Positions 47,816 to 59,621 are shown, counted from the stretch's first letter. The stretch: DNA of 64,000 nt from Bimuria novae-zelandiae CBS 107.79 (GCA_010015655.1 ML976656.1:514165-578164), one strand, 5' to 3'. Program-made: numbers and translations. Notes: generated by a model not told the origin, from the sequence alone.

Positions 47816-48569
47816 TAACTAGTGTGTATTCTCCTGCCTCTAGAGGTAAGCTATCTCCTATATACCTGGGTGCAAACAACTCCCAGGTAACTGGCAAATC
47901 CCATACAAAAGGCAAACAAAGGAAAAAAAAAAAACAAGCCATCAGCTCGGTGGCAAGCATCAAACCTCACAAATATACCTAAATATATTTTATTATTATT
48001 ATAGCTATAACTTATTACGTTTATGAATGGGTAGTAAAGAATAGTAAGAATTTAGTTATATAAAATTAGCTATTTTCCTTTGTTAAGAAGGTATAGTTAT
48101 TAGTAGACTATTTCTATCAGTAAAATAAATCTATTCTAAGGTTAAACGCCTATACATCATTCTGCTGCAGTCGGCGCATTAAACTCACTATGTCGACGGC
48201 CGAATCTCAAATGCGTACTGTATCGTTTAGAGCCTTTACATGTGCTTGGTGATGGAGATAAGTGCACTTACCCAGGTCTTGCTCCCTATATTTCCACTTT
48301 ACTCACGAGTAGCGGCCCTATGCGACTATGGAGTGCTTTTCGCGCATCGCTATCAAGCCGGCAAACTTGATATATGGTAGGGTATATTCAGAGTACCGAG
48401 TTCTGCGGTGGACACAGCTAAACGCTGCTGCCTAGAACACCCAAGAGAAATTCGACCCCACATATGCGAACGCCTACACCTGGGCAGTGAGCTACGCCAT
48501 CCGTCTCACCAACTTCGAAGTCTCTCCTTTCCCCTTAATATACGCAGATTTTCTAATTATACCAAATCA
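47816..48569. other. AT-rich remnant, no gene
   Basis: AT-rich to about 48150 (degraded repeat sequence), then normal composition. No supported gene. Confidence 0.4.
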
Positions 48570-49551
48570 ATGCCTTCCTCAATAATGTGGACTACTGTTC
48601 TTCAAACAACCACCGTCTACATTGCCTGCCTCCTCGTTATGCACCACGCCAGCCAAAACATCTTCGTGGACGCGATGCGCGACCCCGTGTTCTCCAAGTG
48701 GATAGACATTATCAAAAACTCCACTAACACCTCGAACACTCTTCAGGTCACCGATCCCCATAATATAGGTCTTAATCAATCCTCACTCGCCTCCCTTCCT
48801 ATGGTCACCCCCGCCGAAAACGGAACTTAGATACTCACTAACGGTATGAGGATGGAGGAAACGCTTTCTGCAGCTAAAAATGGAGAGAAGTAATTCTACA
48901 AGACTTGCCAATAAAAGCGTTCGCGTACCTAGTCTCGTGCACGCTGCAGTACTGCTGGCTCATCTGGCTGGAGCGCATGCTCCCAGCGCGAGCACGCCGC
49001 CTGGATGTGCTCGACGACTCCAAAGCCGTCGTGGGCGAAGCCCGCGAAGAGGAGATCGTCAAGAAGTGGAAGCACAGGGCCGTGTCCGCCGCGCGTCGCT
49101 CAACTGGTGCGATACCTTCCTCAAGTGGGTTCTCAACCTGACCGTCGGCCGCGTGTGGTGGTTCGCCATCCTACACGTAATCCAGAGCGCCCTCAGATGG
49201 GAAGCGCCGACGGAGATCTGGGATGGTATACTTAGCGTAAGTTCTCCTACTGTTGCCCGTGCAGAATGGTCAGGTTGATGATGCTTTCTACGAGACTTTT
49301 ATGCGTTGCATGGCTCTTTCGTTTCTATTGGCCAGCTTGCCGACCTCATTGCTTTCATCATTGTGCCGGCGTATAAGCAGATGCTCTTCGTGGCTGGCGT
49401 GGAGTTACTGTCTCGGATTTTCGTCATGACGGTGGTGAAGACGTTTGCCGGCTGGGTGGTGCAAACCGAATTTGCGCAGGGCTTGATGCGGAATACGACG
49501 GAAACGATCTTGAAAGCGAAAGAAGAACGGGCGGAGTGGCTGGCCTACTAA
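48570..49551 (+). pseudogene. Membrane-protein gene with apparent stop and frameshift
   Basis: Segments in order look like one protein. MPSSIMWTTVLQTTTVYIAC comes first. Next is a luminal Asn-rich part ending ENGT and TAG (48828-48830). Then come EVILQDLPIKAFAYLVSCTL, QYCWLIWLERMLPARARRL and EEEIVKKWK. A one-base frame change follows, then GRVRRASLNWCDTFLKWVL, NLTVGRVWWFAIL and, after an intron with unclear borders (~49215-49290), FYALHGSFVSIGQLADLIAF to WLAY and stop at 49551. Hydrophobic segments suggest four or five membrane helices. The TAG and the frame change around 49078 (KKWK-HR versus a QGRVRR-type continuation) suggest a dead gene. Unrecognised introns could explain part of this. 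Confidence 0.45.
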
Positions 49552-49838
49552 AATGAGCTCTGAGTGAGACAAGTTCAATCACTAGGAGAACACCCGGAGA
49601 ACACTGGCTAGCAACAATCATTATGGTCTCGAATTAGTGGATGTCGTTATGCCGGCGCTGGAAGTTCGCTTTCATCTTGACCGAGGAGAGTGCTTCCACG
49701 TGGTAATGGGCACCCAGTAATGACTGAAGAATTTCTCAGTTGAACTGATTGCGTGATCGACGATATATACAAGTTCTTCACCCCTACTATGTACGGCTCT
49801 GCTACAAAGCGCCTTTGCCCCTCAGTTCCACTTTTCTC

Positions 49839-51596
49839 TTACAGACACTGCGAATAGCTAACACTCCGTTAGTAACCACATAACCAGCGAACTACGCTCA
49901 TCTGTCAAACATGGAATCAAGCAGAGTAAACTTACTAGTCATTTTGCTTCACGCAAGTATATGGGGTGGCACAAACCGTCGGACCCGTGTACCCAGTTCC
50001 GGCACATTCTACAGCTCGTCAGCAACTCCTCACCACGACTAAAAACAAGTGACTACTCACGGCCCCAATGTGTCTGTGTTGGCCCCGTCGCCGAACTCGT
50101 CTTCGAGCTCGCCGCACTCGTCTTGGTACCCGCGCTCGTAGTGACCGGCTTAGACGTCGTCACCGCACTCGTCTTGGAAGTCGCCAGCGTCGTCGAGCTC
50201 ACCGGCTTTGCGCTCGTCGTCCCACCCGGAGCACCGCCGCTGTTAAACGTGCTCCCGATGTCGCCCCAGCGGATGTTGCTGAACACGACGTGCGTGGTGG
50301 GGTTTTGCTTAATAATGAGCTCCGGGTTCCCTTCGGTGGCGTTGCACGGCCCGTTGTTTCCCGAGTCGAGCCAGTTCATGTACCCAGTTGCGTCGTTCCA
50401 GATGGCGAAGGTGAGGACCACTAGATCCATAGGTTAACCTCCCCATCGTCTCATGAATGATGAAAAGAAGAGACGAAGGGGGTGAAGAGGTTAGGGGACT
50501 TACTTCCTCGGGCGAGCGCCTGGCCCATTCCCGGCAAGCTACCAAACGCGGCAGCCGTGCTGTCCAGCGCGTTACACAGCTCTGTGGTCAGGATATCTCC
50601 ACTCGAGACAGCGGGAGGCAGAAGCACACCGTTTTGCAAGTACTTCCGCGTGATGGAGGTCAAAGTGCCGGTGGGGGTACCGTCGTTGGTGTTGAATTGC
50701 GTGACGACGGTGAACGGCTTCGTCGTGTCGACGGTACCGCCGGGGCCGTAGTACCCCTTGTTGCCCTGCGAATATGGGTTGTACCCGCAGCCAGCGCGGT
50801 CGCAGTCGGTAGTGGTGCACGGGTGGGGCGTGAAGTCGATAGCCTTGGAGTTGGCTTCCAAGACTGGATTCCAGAATGGTTAGCTTCTACGGTGATCGGG
50901 AGCAGGAGGTGAGGGGACATGGTGCTTACTGTCCATCTCGTTACAGCAGTAGTTCGCACCACTTGTGTTCAGCGTTCCATTCCTCCAGTTCTGAACTGGA
51001 CACTGCGCATCGCAGTACCCGCTCCCGTAGCTGGCACCACCTTGATTGAGCTCACTGCGGCCGCCAGTCTTGTCCATCTCACCAAGGTACAGGGCACCGT
51101 TCTCACCGCAAGGCAATTGCGAAAGATCGACTGTGAAGGTTAACTCTTTTCCGTTCAACTGAAGCATCTCGTAATTCTTCCCGGTAGGATCAAGAAGGTA
51201 CAACCGCGGAGAAGCATTGCCGTATGCGCCGGTCTCGGCGTTCCGCGTGTACTGGTACATCGTGAGAGTGTCTCCGGAGGTGGAGACGCCGCTGGAGGTG
51301 TAATTTGTCGTGCCTTGCACGAAGCAGTTCTGGGAGCAGGTGGCTTGGTCCGGACATAGTGTCGCGTTGACCCCTCCGGTGGACGTAGTGCAGGAGTTCC
51401 AGTCAGCGGTATGGAACCAGTGGTAGTTCCAGTCGATGACTACGGACGTATCTTGCGAGACGCAGCCGCCTTTCGTTGTGCATTTGTAAGTGGTGAGTTT
51501 TGGGTGGGCATCGGCGGTGTCATCGGGATTTTGCGCGGTGGCGAGTTGGCGGACAGCCAGAGCTGCCGCGAGGATACTTGTAAATCGTGGGGCCAT
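49839..51596 (-). CDS. GH7 cellulase with C-terminal CBM1
   Basis: CDS is complement join(49839..49857, 49936..50008, 50061..50420, 50504..50863, 50930..51596), 492 residues. Residues 1-~21 are a signal peptide ([18 protein letters not shown]). The GH7 beta-jelly-roll follows, with [32 protein letters not shown] and the catalytic signature EMDILEANSKA (Glu nucleophile, Asp, Glu acid/base). A 66-bp intron splits the Ile codon of that signature. [20 protein letters not shown] and a Ser/Thr-rich linker come next. Two small 3' exons complete a CBM1: [22 protein letters not shown]...NDYYSQCL. Without them the protein would seem to end at GRE. GH7 enzymes cleave cellulose with retention. Loop content needed to tell endoglucanase from cellobiohydrolase is not decisive here. 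A TATA-like ATAAATA lies ~80 bp upstream. Confidence 0.93.
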
Positions 51597-52296
51597 TTGA
51601 TGCTTGATCTGCTAGGTAAATTACTCTGGGAAAGGGACAGATACACAGTGAAAGGTCTGCGGATGCTCGCACATATTTATGATTGAGGCAAAAGCTTCAT
51701 GAACTCAAGCTGAAAATCATTAGATCGCTAGCCGCCGTGCCGACGGGCAACCTAACCAGGTCCGCGGATCCATCTATCTGATGAATCCGCGAATTGAAGA
51801 TGCTCAAGCTCCGCCGAACGGATGGACGACAAAAAGCGAGGTTCTTCAAATGTACCCGGTGGGAGATCTTCCGTTCGCTAGCTTGCCACGTTAACCTAAA
51901 CGGGAACGTATAGATGAACTGCAATATTAACCGCGGGACTCTGGCCCAGATCGCGAAAGTTAGTGATATTAATGAGGAAGCTATCGCGCTCTGTGAGCTT
52001 GCTCGTGACAAGCTCGCCAGGAGGGAGCTTCCGTCAAAGTTCTCGAAGCTTGACAACGTCCCGGATCACATGCCGAAGTACCGGGCGTGCAGAACTTTGA
52101 CCCATGGACATCGCAACGCAACAGAGCAGAAGGGAATAGAGTCAGAAGACATTATATGTGCGCATTTTCGTCACCAGGGAGGCCGCACACCTGTCAACGG
52201 CTACCCAAGTGAGTGATTCCGGCATCCAGTTACGCAAAGTTCAAACTGCTCTCTACCGTACATTGCTGCAGATGTTGGTTTACCTTATCGAAGGAC
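51597..52296. other. GH7 promoter region
   Basis: This is the presumed promoter of the GH7 gene. On the minus strand there is a TATA-like element at ~51675 and a GGCTAG hexamer at 51728-51733, which fits the loose XlnR consensus GGCTAR; a single short site is weak evidence. No gene seen. Confidence 0.35.
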
Positions 52297-53695
52297 TCAT
52301 TCATCCTCATCGAAGTCGTCGAAAGGCCAATGCTGTTGGCTCATTTTCTTCAGCCATGGATCATCAGCAACCTCTTTAAGCCCTTCCTCCTTGATCATCT
52401 CTATTCCTTTCTTCGCCGTGTCGAACGCTTCGTTCGGGGTCCAACCGTCGGAAGCTATTCCAAGCACATCATGGATGTGTTCCATTTCGGAGTCGACTTC
52501 GCGTAGAGAGTCGGCTAGTTCACGTGGCTTTTGCGCCTCCAGCTCGGTGACAACTACTGGACAGGCAGGTACGGTGCCATCTGGCATGGGTGATGCAATA
52601 TTTGGCCAATTGTGTGTTACTTGAACGATTTCCATCTGAAGAGGAGTGTTAAGACCTTCCCAAGGACTGCCAGCATGGTCGAATATCCGTCGTCTCAAGA
52701 GTCCGCGTCCTTTAATGGCATGCCAATGCGGCCCGTTCAGTTGCCGTGTGAATCCCAGGTAGAAAAAGTGCACGTGGCAACGGCGAAACTGCTCGAGTTC
52801 GCGAGCACGGCAACCTTCATCCACCGTATCGATGTGGTCCGGTAGTTTGGGTAGGACGAACGACAGTGACTCCTCATCGTCATAGCTCTGGAACGATTTC
52901 GGTATACCAGCAACCAGGAAGGTCGGCAAGATAGTAGAACGTTGCCAGTCAATAAGACCGGTGATGCTGAAATCTTCAGAGATAAAGATGTTGTTATGCT
53001 GGAGGTCAGGGTGACGAAGGACTGACCGATTGAGCTTGGAATGAGTGGGTATAAAATAGGGAGAAAGCTTAAGGTGCTCTTCAAGTGATTTGTAATGTTC
53101 CTTTGGTTCTTGTTTCTTGTAGAGGGAAGTCTCTCGGTATGCGCGCTCGAATGGAAAACGTGGACGACCGTAAGTACGGAGCCACGCCAGTTCTTTTTCG
53201 GCGGCACTTCGAAGAACGCGCAAGGCCTTTTGATCTGGAAAGTTTAGCATAGCAGGATTCACAACGCTGGTGACATTTACGAGGCCCTCGGTCGATTTCG
53301 AGCCCTTCGCGCTCCCCAAACCACCATCGCTGAGCGCAGTATGGTCCTATGCATAATCCAGCATTAGATTCGGGCAGATCTATCTTGAAAGTGCCGGGAG
53401 AGGTATCTTGAGCGTATTATAGACTACCACTGGCCGGCAGCTCGATGTCAAACAGCTTCGTCTCGAACTCAACAATCTGGAGAAGAACTTTGAGGCGTTC
53501 CTTCTCAGAAAGGCCGAACCAATCGTCACCGATTAGCCTCCCCGGCAATTTTTCCATTGAGATGTACTCCAAACCGAACGAGATTTTCATCAAGCGAATA
53601 CCCTAGAACTCGAGGTGTTGGGACACCATGGGCCCGCACGAAAGCCAATGTCGCGACCTCATTTGCCACTGCCAAGCGTCGCGGCAAAGTCGATG
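52297..53695 (-). pseudogene. Aminoglycoside-phosphotransferase (APH/Aim9-like) gene, main part, disrupted
   Basis: From high to low coordinates the minus strand gives YPSTLPRRLAVANEVATLAF, VRAHGVPTPRVLGYSLDEN and EYISMEKLPGRLIGDDWFGL. Then come LCIGPYCAQRWWFGEREGLE, LRHPDLQHNNIFISEDFSIT (catalytic HxD...N loop) and GLIDWQ (metal-binding Asp), then a long C-terminus ending FDDFDEDE. This is the fungal phosphotransferase family that includes mitochondrial Aim9. Lesions: a frameshift near 53575 (LVRFG to EYISM), TAA at 53417-53419, and a frameshift near 53290. The N-terminal ~90 codons are missing at this strand and instead lie inverted at 53696-54045. Confidence 0.75.
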
Positions 53696-54045
53696 GGTAG
53701 GATTTCTTCGCCGCTTTCCTGCGTTCCATAGTCGTGCGCTGTTCTCGTCCAAGGCTGTGAAGAAGGAGATCGAAAGTGATCGCCAACTGTATGAGTACAC
53801 TTCCGGAAGATGGATGTATGTTCCCATGTCAAGACCCCACTTCTCTTTCCCTTCCAAAAATTTCCTGACTCTACAGTTGTAACGAGTCCCGCCGATTGGC
53901 CGAGCGGCGTCTTATATTTACATCCACGAACTCAAGAAAGTCGCCGCAAAATCAGTTGACAGGCACCTTTCCGATGTTCAAAGCATCCGCAAACTTGCCG
54001 AGGGCGGTTTCAACCGTGATCGCTCATCTTCTTCTGTTAGGGAAC
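53696..54045 (+). pseudogene. Inverted N-terminal segment of the APH-like gene
   Basis: The plus strand reads AFHSRALFSSKAVKKEIESD, RQLYEYTSGRW, then a 61-bp intron (53816-53876). It continues ICNESRRLAERRLIF, a one-base frame change, and HELKKVAAKSVDRHLSDVQS, IRKLAEGGFNR. These are the conserved first blocks of the same APH family (YTSGRW...ERRLIF...KLAEGGFN). They should precede YPSTLPRRLAV but lie on the opposite strand, with their start next to it. This is what an inversion of this ~350-bp block would give. Confidence 0.7.
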
Positions 54046-54330
54046 GAGGTACAACGGATAGGTCGAAAGAGCCCCCATAAAGTTGATACCATAGGTACCT
54101 ATGGTATGTATGATACAGGCCGGCGGGCACCCTTGGTTCCACCAGAAGCAGACCGCCAGAACGCGGCCCTACTAGCCAATAGATCTCTGCATGCGCAACG
54201 ATATTTGTCGCTTAATATATAATTAATTATAGTAGAAGAGAACTATTAATACAGGCAGGTTGGTGTTAATGTAAAAAGTTAGGCTTCCGAGGAGTGCGCA
54301 GGGGCAGTGAGGGGCTAGCGCCTAGAGCTA
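54046..54330. other. Left border of the second AT-rich island
   Basis: Normal composition changes to AT-rich near 54215. No gene seen. Confidence 0.4.
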
Positions 54331-54879
54331 AGCTAGCGTACAAGGATCCTAATCACCCAGTGTTTCTAATCACCCCACCAAAACGCGACACCTGCACAAA
54401 ACACGCAATATCTCTTTATAACGCTTATTAATATAGACGCCCGTAAGCATGCTATATAATTTACTATTAATAATTTTATTATAAGTTTTTATATAAGTTA
54501 GTGTATAGCTATAAAGGCGTATAATATCTCTTAGTTTATACTATTAATATAACTTTATAGTATAATAATAAGCTTGCTTATTTACTAGTACTAGTAGTAA
54601 TTAGCTCTTTAATAAAAGAACTTTTTAGTAAAATAAATTTTTAAAAAAGATACGCATGCCTATCCTCTCTTATACACTTATATATAAAAAATAGCTAATT
54701 ACATTTTACGTATAAATAGTAATAAATATCTTGTTAGTAAGCACTAGCTATAATACTTTATTAAGCGCTAGCTACGTATTACCTTTATAATTAGTAGAAA
54801 ACTAGAAGCTTAGAGAGCTAATATAGTAATATAAGAGTAACTATACGCGTTCCTAAAGCTCTATAAGTAGACTTAACGG

Positions 54880-55435
54880 CGGCTTAACATACGGACAGAG
54901 AATACATATAATATAGATGAGACTGGCGTTGCTCTGGGAATATGTACCAACACCAGAGTACTCTCTAGTAGCCAAAAAAAGAAGGCTTATATTCGGTCTC
55001 CAGAGAATCGCGAGTAGGTCTCTATAATTAAGTATGTATTAGCAATAGAGCGGAAACTACGCTACGCAGTTATCTTTAAAGGCTAGAGCTTATAAATAAT
55101 ATAGTTCTTTTTATCCTACGTACCTAACTAGATTTACACAATCTCTAAAAATTAATAGACATTAAAAGTAATAGGCGTTAAGTAGCTATAGTATATATTT
55201 ATACCTAAAATAACTATATTTAATAATTAGCATAAGCTCTTAATACTTTATAATTATAATAATTATATTAATATTAATTTTTATAGCTCTATAAGCTATA
55301 CTATATACAGCTTCTATATTTATCTACGTATACTTTATATGTCTTATAGCCTCTAGATCTTGCTCCTTTTTCTATAATTAAGTCTAGTTATAGACATTAA
55401 GCCTAGGAGCTTATATTACTTAATAACGCTATACT
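54880..55435 (+). pseudogene. pogo/Fot1 transposase relic, interrupted
   Basis: Reads RTENTYNIDETGVALGI, then TNTRVLSSSQKKKAYIRSPE, then an EWVSII-like stretch with TAG in place of Trp, and many CAA/CAG-to-TAA/TAG type stops. The frame is finally broken by the nested insertion. Confidence 0.65.
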
Positions 55436-55437
55436 TA

Positions 55438-57308
55438 ACGTACTTCACAAGCGAGTGTCCGATACAAGCGAGTGTCCGAAAACGCCAAGACCCCACCAAA
55501 ATCTATACTCTACACAATAGTACAGAACGCGCATATATATTTATAAGGAATTGTAGTAGGCTAATCTACTCAGAATCTACTTCTACTTCTTCTTTACACG
55601 TGCGCGAATTATGCCCAGCTTTACCGTAACGTCTATAGCGCTATTAAGTGAATTTGTCTCTATTAGCGCGCACTATCTTCTTTGCCTTTTTCTTATTACT
55701 ACGCGTCTTAAAGTCCTTTAGAGTAGCTAGCTGCTAGCTCTCTTTAGCTATAAGAACTCCTTCCTGCTATAGTCGCTTTCTTTTATATAATTTCTATCGT
55801 GTGGCGGCCTTATTAGCAGCTTATAGCTTAGTAATTTACTTTTACGCTAATACTAGCTTATACGCTACTATTGCTACGCCTTTTACTATCTTTTTAAAGG
55901 CCTTAACTATGCTTATTAGGGAACTATCTAGGTGCCTCTGAATCCTCTCCTTTACTAGCGTCGATTGTGCCCTAAATTCTAGGGTGTTGCCAGGCGTCTG
56001 CGACTGCTATATACTATTATGTATAGTATAAGGCGAAGGCGTACGCAGACGGACGTTAAGCTTTAATATTATTACTTTTAGGTTAAGGGGAATAAGGCTA
56101 GCGCCTTAAAAGCCTCCTTTAATATTACTTTAAGTAATTATAGCCTTAAAAGTAGTAATAAAGTAAGGTAGGAACTTAATTTTAGTAATATGCGTAATGT
56201 GGTTGCGCATTAGATCCTTGGCTTAACGCCCATACGCCTTCTTCAGCGGCGAGAAACACCCCACATCTAGTGGCTACAGGAGGTGCGACGAATGTGGAGG
56301 CATACAGAGAGTAATAATCTTGTTATCTTTGCAGTATTGCTAGAATTCAAGCAAGTTATAGCTCTCGTAGCCATCAATAACAAGTAACCAATAGCTACTA
56401 ATAGTACGCCCTTTTGTATGCGCGTTAAAGTGCTTTAGCTACTATAGACTAAGCTTATTTGTTGTCTAGCCGTTCTCAGAGACTGTAATAACCTAATTAT
56501 GAGGTAGATCCTTCTCTTTATACCAGATAGAGAGGTGGTGCTTGCCCTAGAAGATAAGGAAGGGTAGAATCGCCCAGCCTATCGCATTAACGCCTTAGAT
56601 AGCTGAAGTCTACTACTAATTGCCTTATTATACGCTCTTTAGCCTGCCTCGTTGCTTAGAGCCTATAATAACTACTCTTGTTAATATTATGCCTATTATG
56701 AAGCTAGTCTCGTCGAAATTATAGGTATCCTCGTCTAGGATACCATACTTGGCTTTAGTATTCTCTACAAGCCGGAACCAGCCTTGCATAACCTCAGGAT
56801 CCTCATAGAGAGCTCTCTTATAGTCGTACTTTTAATTAAACTTAACTTAGAGCTCTGGCTAGCGCTTTACAAAGTTTATAGCCTAGTGCTAGCTAACAGG
56901 CTTGCGGCGCCGCTTAGCTAACAAAGAATTAGCCATATCTTTAATAATAGCAAGCCGGGGAGGGAATCCTCGCGCGTCTAGGTTAAGTATATAGTAAACA
57001 ATCACCTACTCCTCTGTCGCTAGAAGATTTATAGAGTTAGGCGTATAATTAGGTCGAAAGGTTACTCTAGTGCGTCTTCGCCTTATTACTCTTTCTAAAG
57101 CGCTATAGATTACTATAGCGCGCGGAATTAAAAGTGTCGCGTCTTGTTTAATAGCCTAAAGCATAAGCTATAATTAAGCTTCTTTTAACTCTAGTAGCTA
57201 ATTAGGTAGTCGAGACATCGCGTTATAATATAGGTGATAATACGTTTTGGTGGGGTCTTGGCGTTTTCGGACACTCGCTTGTATCGGACACTCGCTTGTG
57301 AAGTACGT
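55438..57308 (-). mobile_element. Nested pogo/Fot1-like transposon with perfect 64-bp terminal repeats
   Basis: The inverted repeats 55438-55501 and 57245-57308 are identical over 64 bp. Each contains two copies of ACAAGCGAGTGTCCGA. TA flanks both ends (55436-55437, 57309-57310). The element is 1,871 bp and sits inside the transposase gene of the outer element. Its own transposase lies on the minus strand. Confidence 0.88.
56200..57150 (-). pseudogene. Nested pogo/Fot1 DDE transposase, RIP-inactivated
   Basis: The minus strand gives AKYGILDEDTYNFDETSF (first Asp, 56706-56723), WVITVSENGWTTN, LLVIDGYESYNLLEF (second Asp, ~56361-56378) and PPHSSHLL-TAG-PLDVGCF (third Asp, ~56260-56270), then SPLKKAYGR. 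All three catalytic aspartates are present, but several codons are stops that could come from CAG, CAA or TGG by C/T or G/A change. This is the best-preserved transposase in the window. Confidence 0.8.
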
Positions 57309-57994
57309 TATTAAAAAGAAGTACTTTATTACTTACTATTATTAAGTTTAAAAGAAAGGTATTATAGAGCGTATAATTTAAGCTAGCTAGTAAGTATTTA
57401 GTATTTACCTATTTAATATTAATTACGTGTTTAGCTTGTTGCAGGTCTCTTAGAGGCCTACTACGCCTATACGTTAGTAGCAGCCTTAGCAGCAGCTCTA
57501 GGGCTTCCTCTCTACTCCCCAGGGCCCTCACGATCTCTATATAGCGTAGCGTAGCGTCCAGAGCGTCGAGAATCTAGGTTATACAATCCAGCTACTCCTA
57601 TAGAAAGCAGGTAAGGCTCTAGTAGCTGCAAATGCGAGAGCTACAGGCCTAGAAGCAAAGAAAAGACAACTTAAGTAGTAGCTAAAGGTATTTACTTTTT
57701 AGCGTTAGCTTAAGCGCGTTTAAATAAACCTAAATTAATACTTTATAAAAGTAAAAAGTATTAGGGAGGCTATATGCGTAGCTAAAGGTTTAATAACTAA
57801 GTAATAAAGATCTACTATATTAAATACCTTAGAAATAATTATTATAACTATAGTAGCTACAGCGCTTAAATCTATATATAATTAATAGTAATTATAAGCA
57901 GCGTTGCTAAGATATCGCGTGTTTTATACAGGTATCGCGTTTTGGTAAGGTAATTAGAAACATAGGGTAATTAGGATCCTTATACGCTAGCTTA

Positions 57995-58936
57995 GTCCCA
58001 TCTGGTTAGGTCGCATTTACTTCCTCTTAAACCCACAACGCTTTTAAGATAGGGGTTCCAAAAGCTTGCTGGGAGGGTGCCTGGAGCGTGCTCGCGATGC
58101 GAGGAGGTTAATTACAAAAAAAGTTCATCTAGTAACCAATCGTTTGTCGGACTGTCACATAATGCTTTCGACCACTATAGTGATCGTGCACGCCTTGGCG
58201 ATCTGCTGCACACCTTAAAAATAATGCTATAGAGCCACGTATAATAGTTATTATCTCGAGAATTTTTATTATAATAGTCTACTAAGCTTTATAGTATTTA
58301 CCCTACTCCTATTTTTTATTTAGTTTTATTTTATAGCTACTACGTATAATAACCAGTAAAAGTACTAAAGAGAGTAACGCCTTAATAATAGCATAAGTAG
58401 TACTACGCACACGCAATTTTTTTTTTAGCTATAAGCTTTATAAAAGGCTTATTTAAAGCTTTATACTTTCTAATTTTAGGTATTTATATATATTTAGTAG
58501 TGTTGCGCTCGTATTTCTTTTATTACTTTTTAGTAATATTAGTACCTTTTATTTTTACTTTCTCTTTTTTTATCCTCTCTTATTTTATACGCTTATACTA
58601 CTTATCCTAATTATCTTAAAGCTTTTTTTAGGCTTTAAGCTTCTTTTAATAAGTTTTATTTAACTTTTTTTTCCTTTTTAGTTTTTAGTTTTTATTAGCA
58701 TTATAGCGCTCCTTACCTTAACAGATCTTATAAGAGGACAAAAAAATAACTATTCTATAAAAATCTATATAATACTATAAGTTAAACCTCTTTTATTTAT
58801 CTTTAAAAAGCTTAAGCTCCTTAATTACGTTACGTAGGCCTTCGTTTTTAAGCTATATAAGCTGTGTATAGGCAGAGAGGTAGGAGATAGTACGCCTTAA
58901 CTACTATACCTCCTTTACATTCTTATTCTCTACTAC
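57995..58936. other. Island interior, no gene
   Basis: About 250 bp of normal composition after the pogo element, then AT-rich sequence from 58230. No ORF of note and no repeat ends recognised. Confidence 0.4.
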
Positions 58937-58941
58937 CTAGG

Positions 58942-59327
58942 TGTAACAGGAACAATCGCTCGTCGACACGAGAACCCTTGGCCAGTCAAGACAGGATTCG
59001 AGATCATCCGAAAACCGACACTCATCCGTATCGGACCAATTTCGGATCTATCAGACCGATGGGGAACTACGAATCCGATTCGGACCTATTTCGGATCCAT
59101 CAGACCGACGGTCAACCTATGGCAGTTATGTGCTAGCTAGCCATCTGGGAAGAGGTGTATTTAGAGGAGCTTGGGGCCTTTGTAGTTTAGTACCTTTTCC
59201 GTATCCTTTCGTACCAGGCCTATAGGCACTTAATTCATTCGAGGCTACATTCTTATACACGCACTCCCATATGCCTCTGCTAGGAGATACGCCAACATCG
59301 ATCCTTTGAGTGACCTGCGCCGATACA
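58942..59327. mobile_element. Solo LTR (386 bp)
   Basis: It begins TGTAACAGGAACAATC and ends GCGCCGATACA (TGTA...TACA inverted ends), flanked by a perfect 5-bp duplication CTAGG (58937-58941 and 59328-59332). Internally a ~60-bp unit with TTTCGGATCCATCAGACCGA is repeated twice. It is less AT-rich than its surroundings. No second LTR or internal domain is visible, so it is a probable product of LTR-LTR recombination. Confidence 0.65.
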
Positions 59328-59621
59328 CTAGGCTAGTATTTAGATAGCTTACTTCTAATTATTTACTATGATTAGTAAAAGTGTACGAGGTAGCTACCTA
59401 TGCTTATTTTAAAATCTATAAATAATTATAGCTACGTTTAGTAGTTGTAGGCCTATAACTTTAAAAGCCTTAAGAATAAAACTTACAGTAAAAGTTCTTA
59501 TCTAAAACTTATAAAATAGGTAAAAGAAGTCGTGTTTCTTTATGCTTATTAGGCCTTAAATACTATAAAAGTATTTAGTAAGCTAGTTTATATATCATAT
59601 ACCTAAAGGTAAGAAGAGTAC

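Larger units (their letters stand above)
54331..57992 (+). mobile_element. pogo/Fot1-like DNA transposon, split by a second pogo-like element
   Basis: Left end 54331-54413 (AGCTAGCGTACAAGGATCCT...) is the inverted copy of 57910-57992, with differences mostly C/T. TA lies on both sides (54329-54330, 57993-57994). The plus-strand transposase relic contains NTYNIDETGV at 54901-54930. It is followed by a region resembling EWVSII and AVIFKG of Fot1 transposases, and is cut at 55436 by the nested element. Without the insert the element is about 1.79 kb. Confidence 0.75.

Noticed and set aside
50053..50430. GH7 protein ending at GRE without a CBM
   Set aside because: The GTGAGT donor and two downstream exons rebuild a complete CBM1 in frame, so this stop is intronic.
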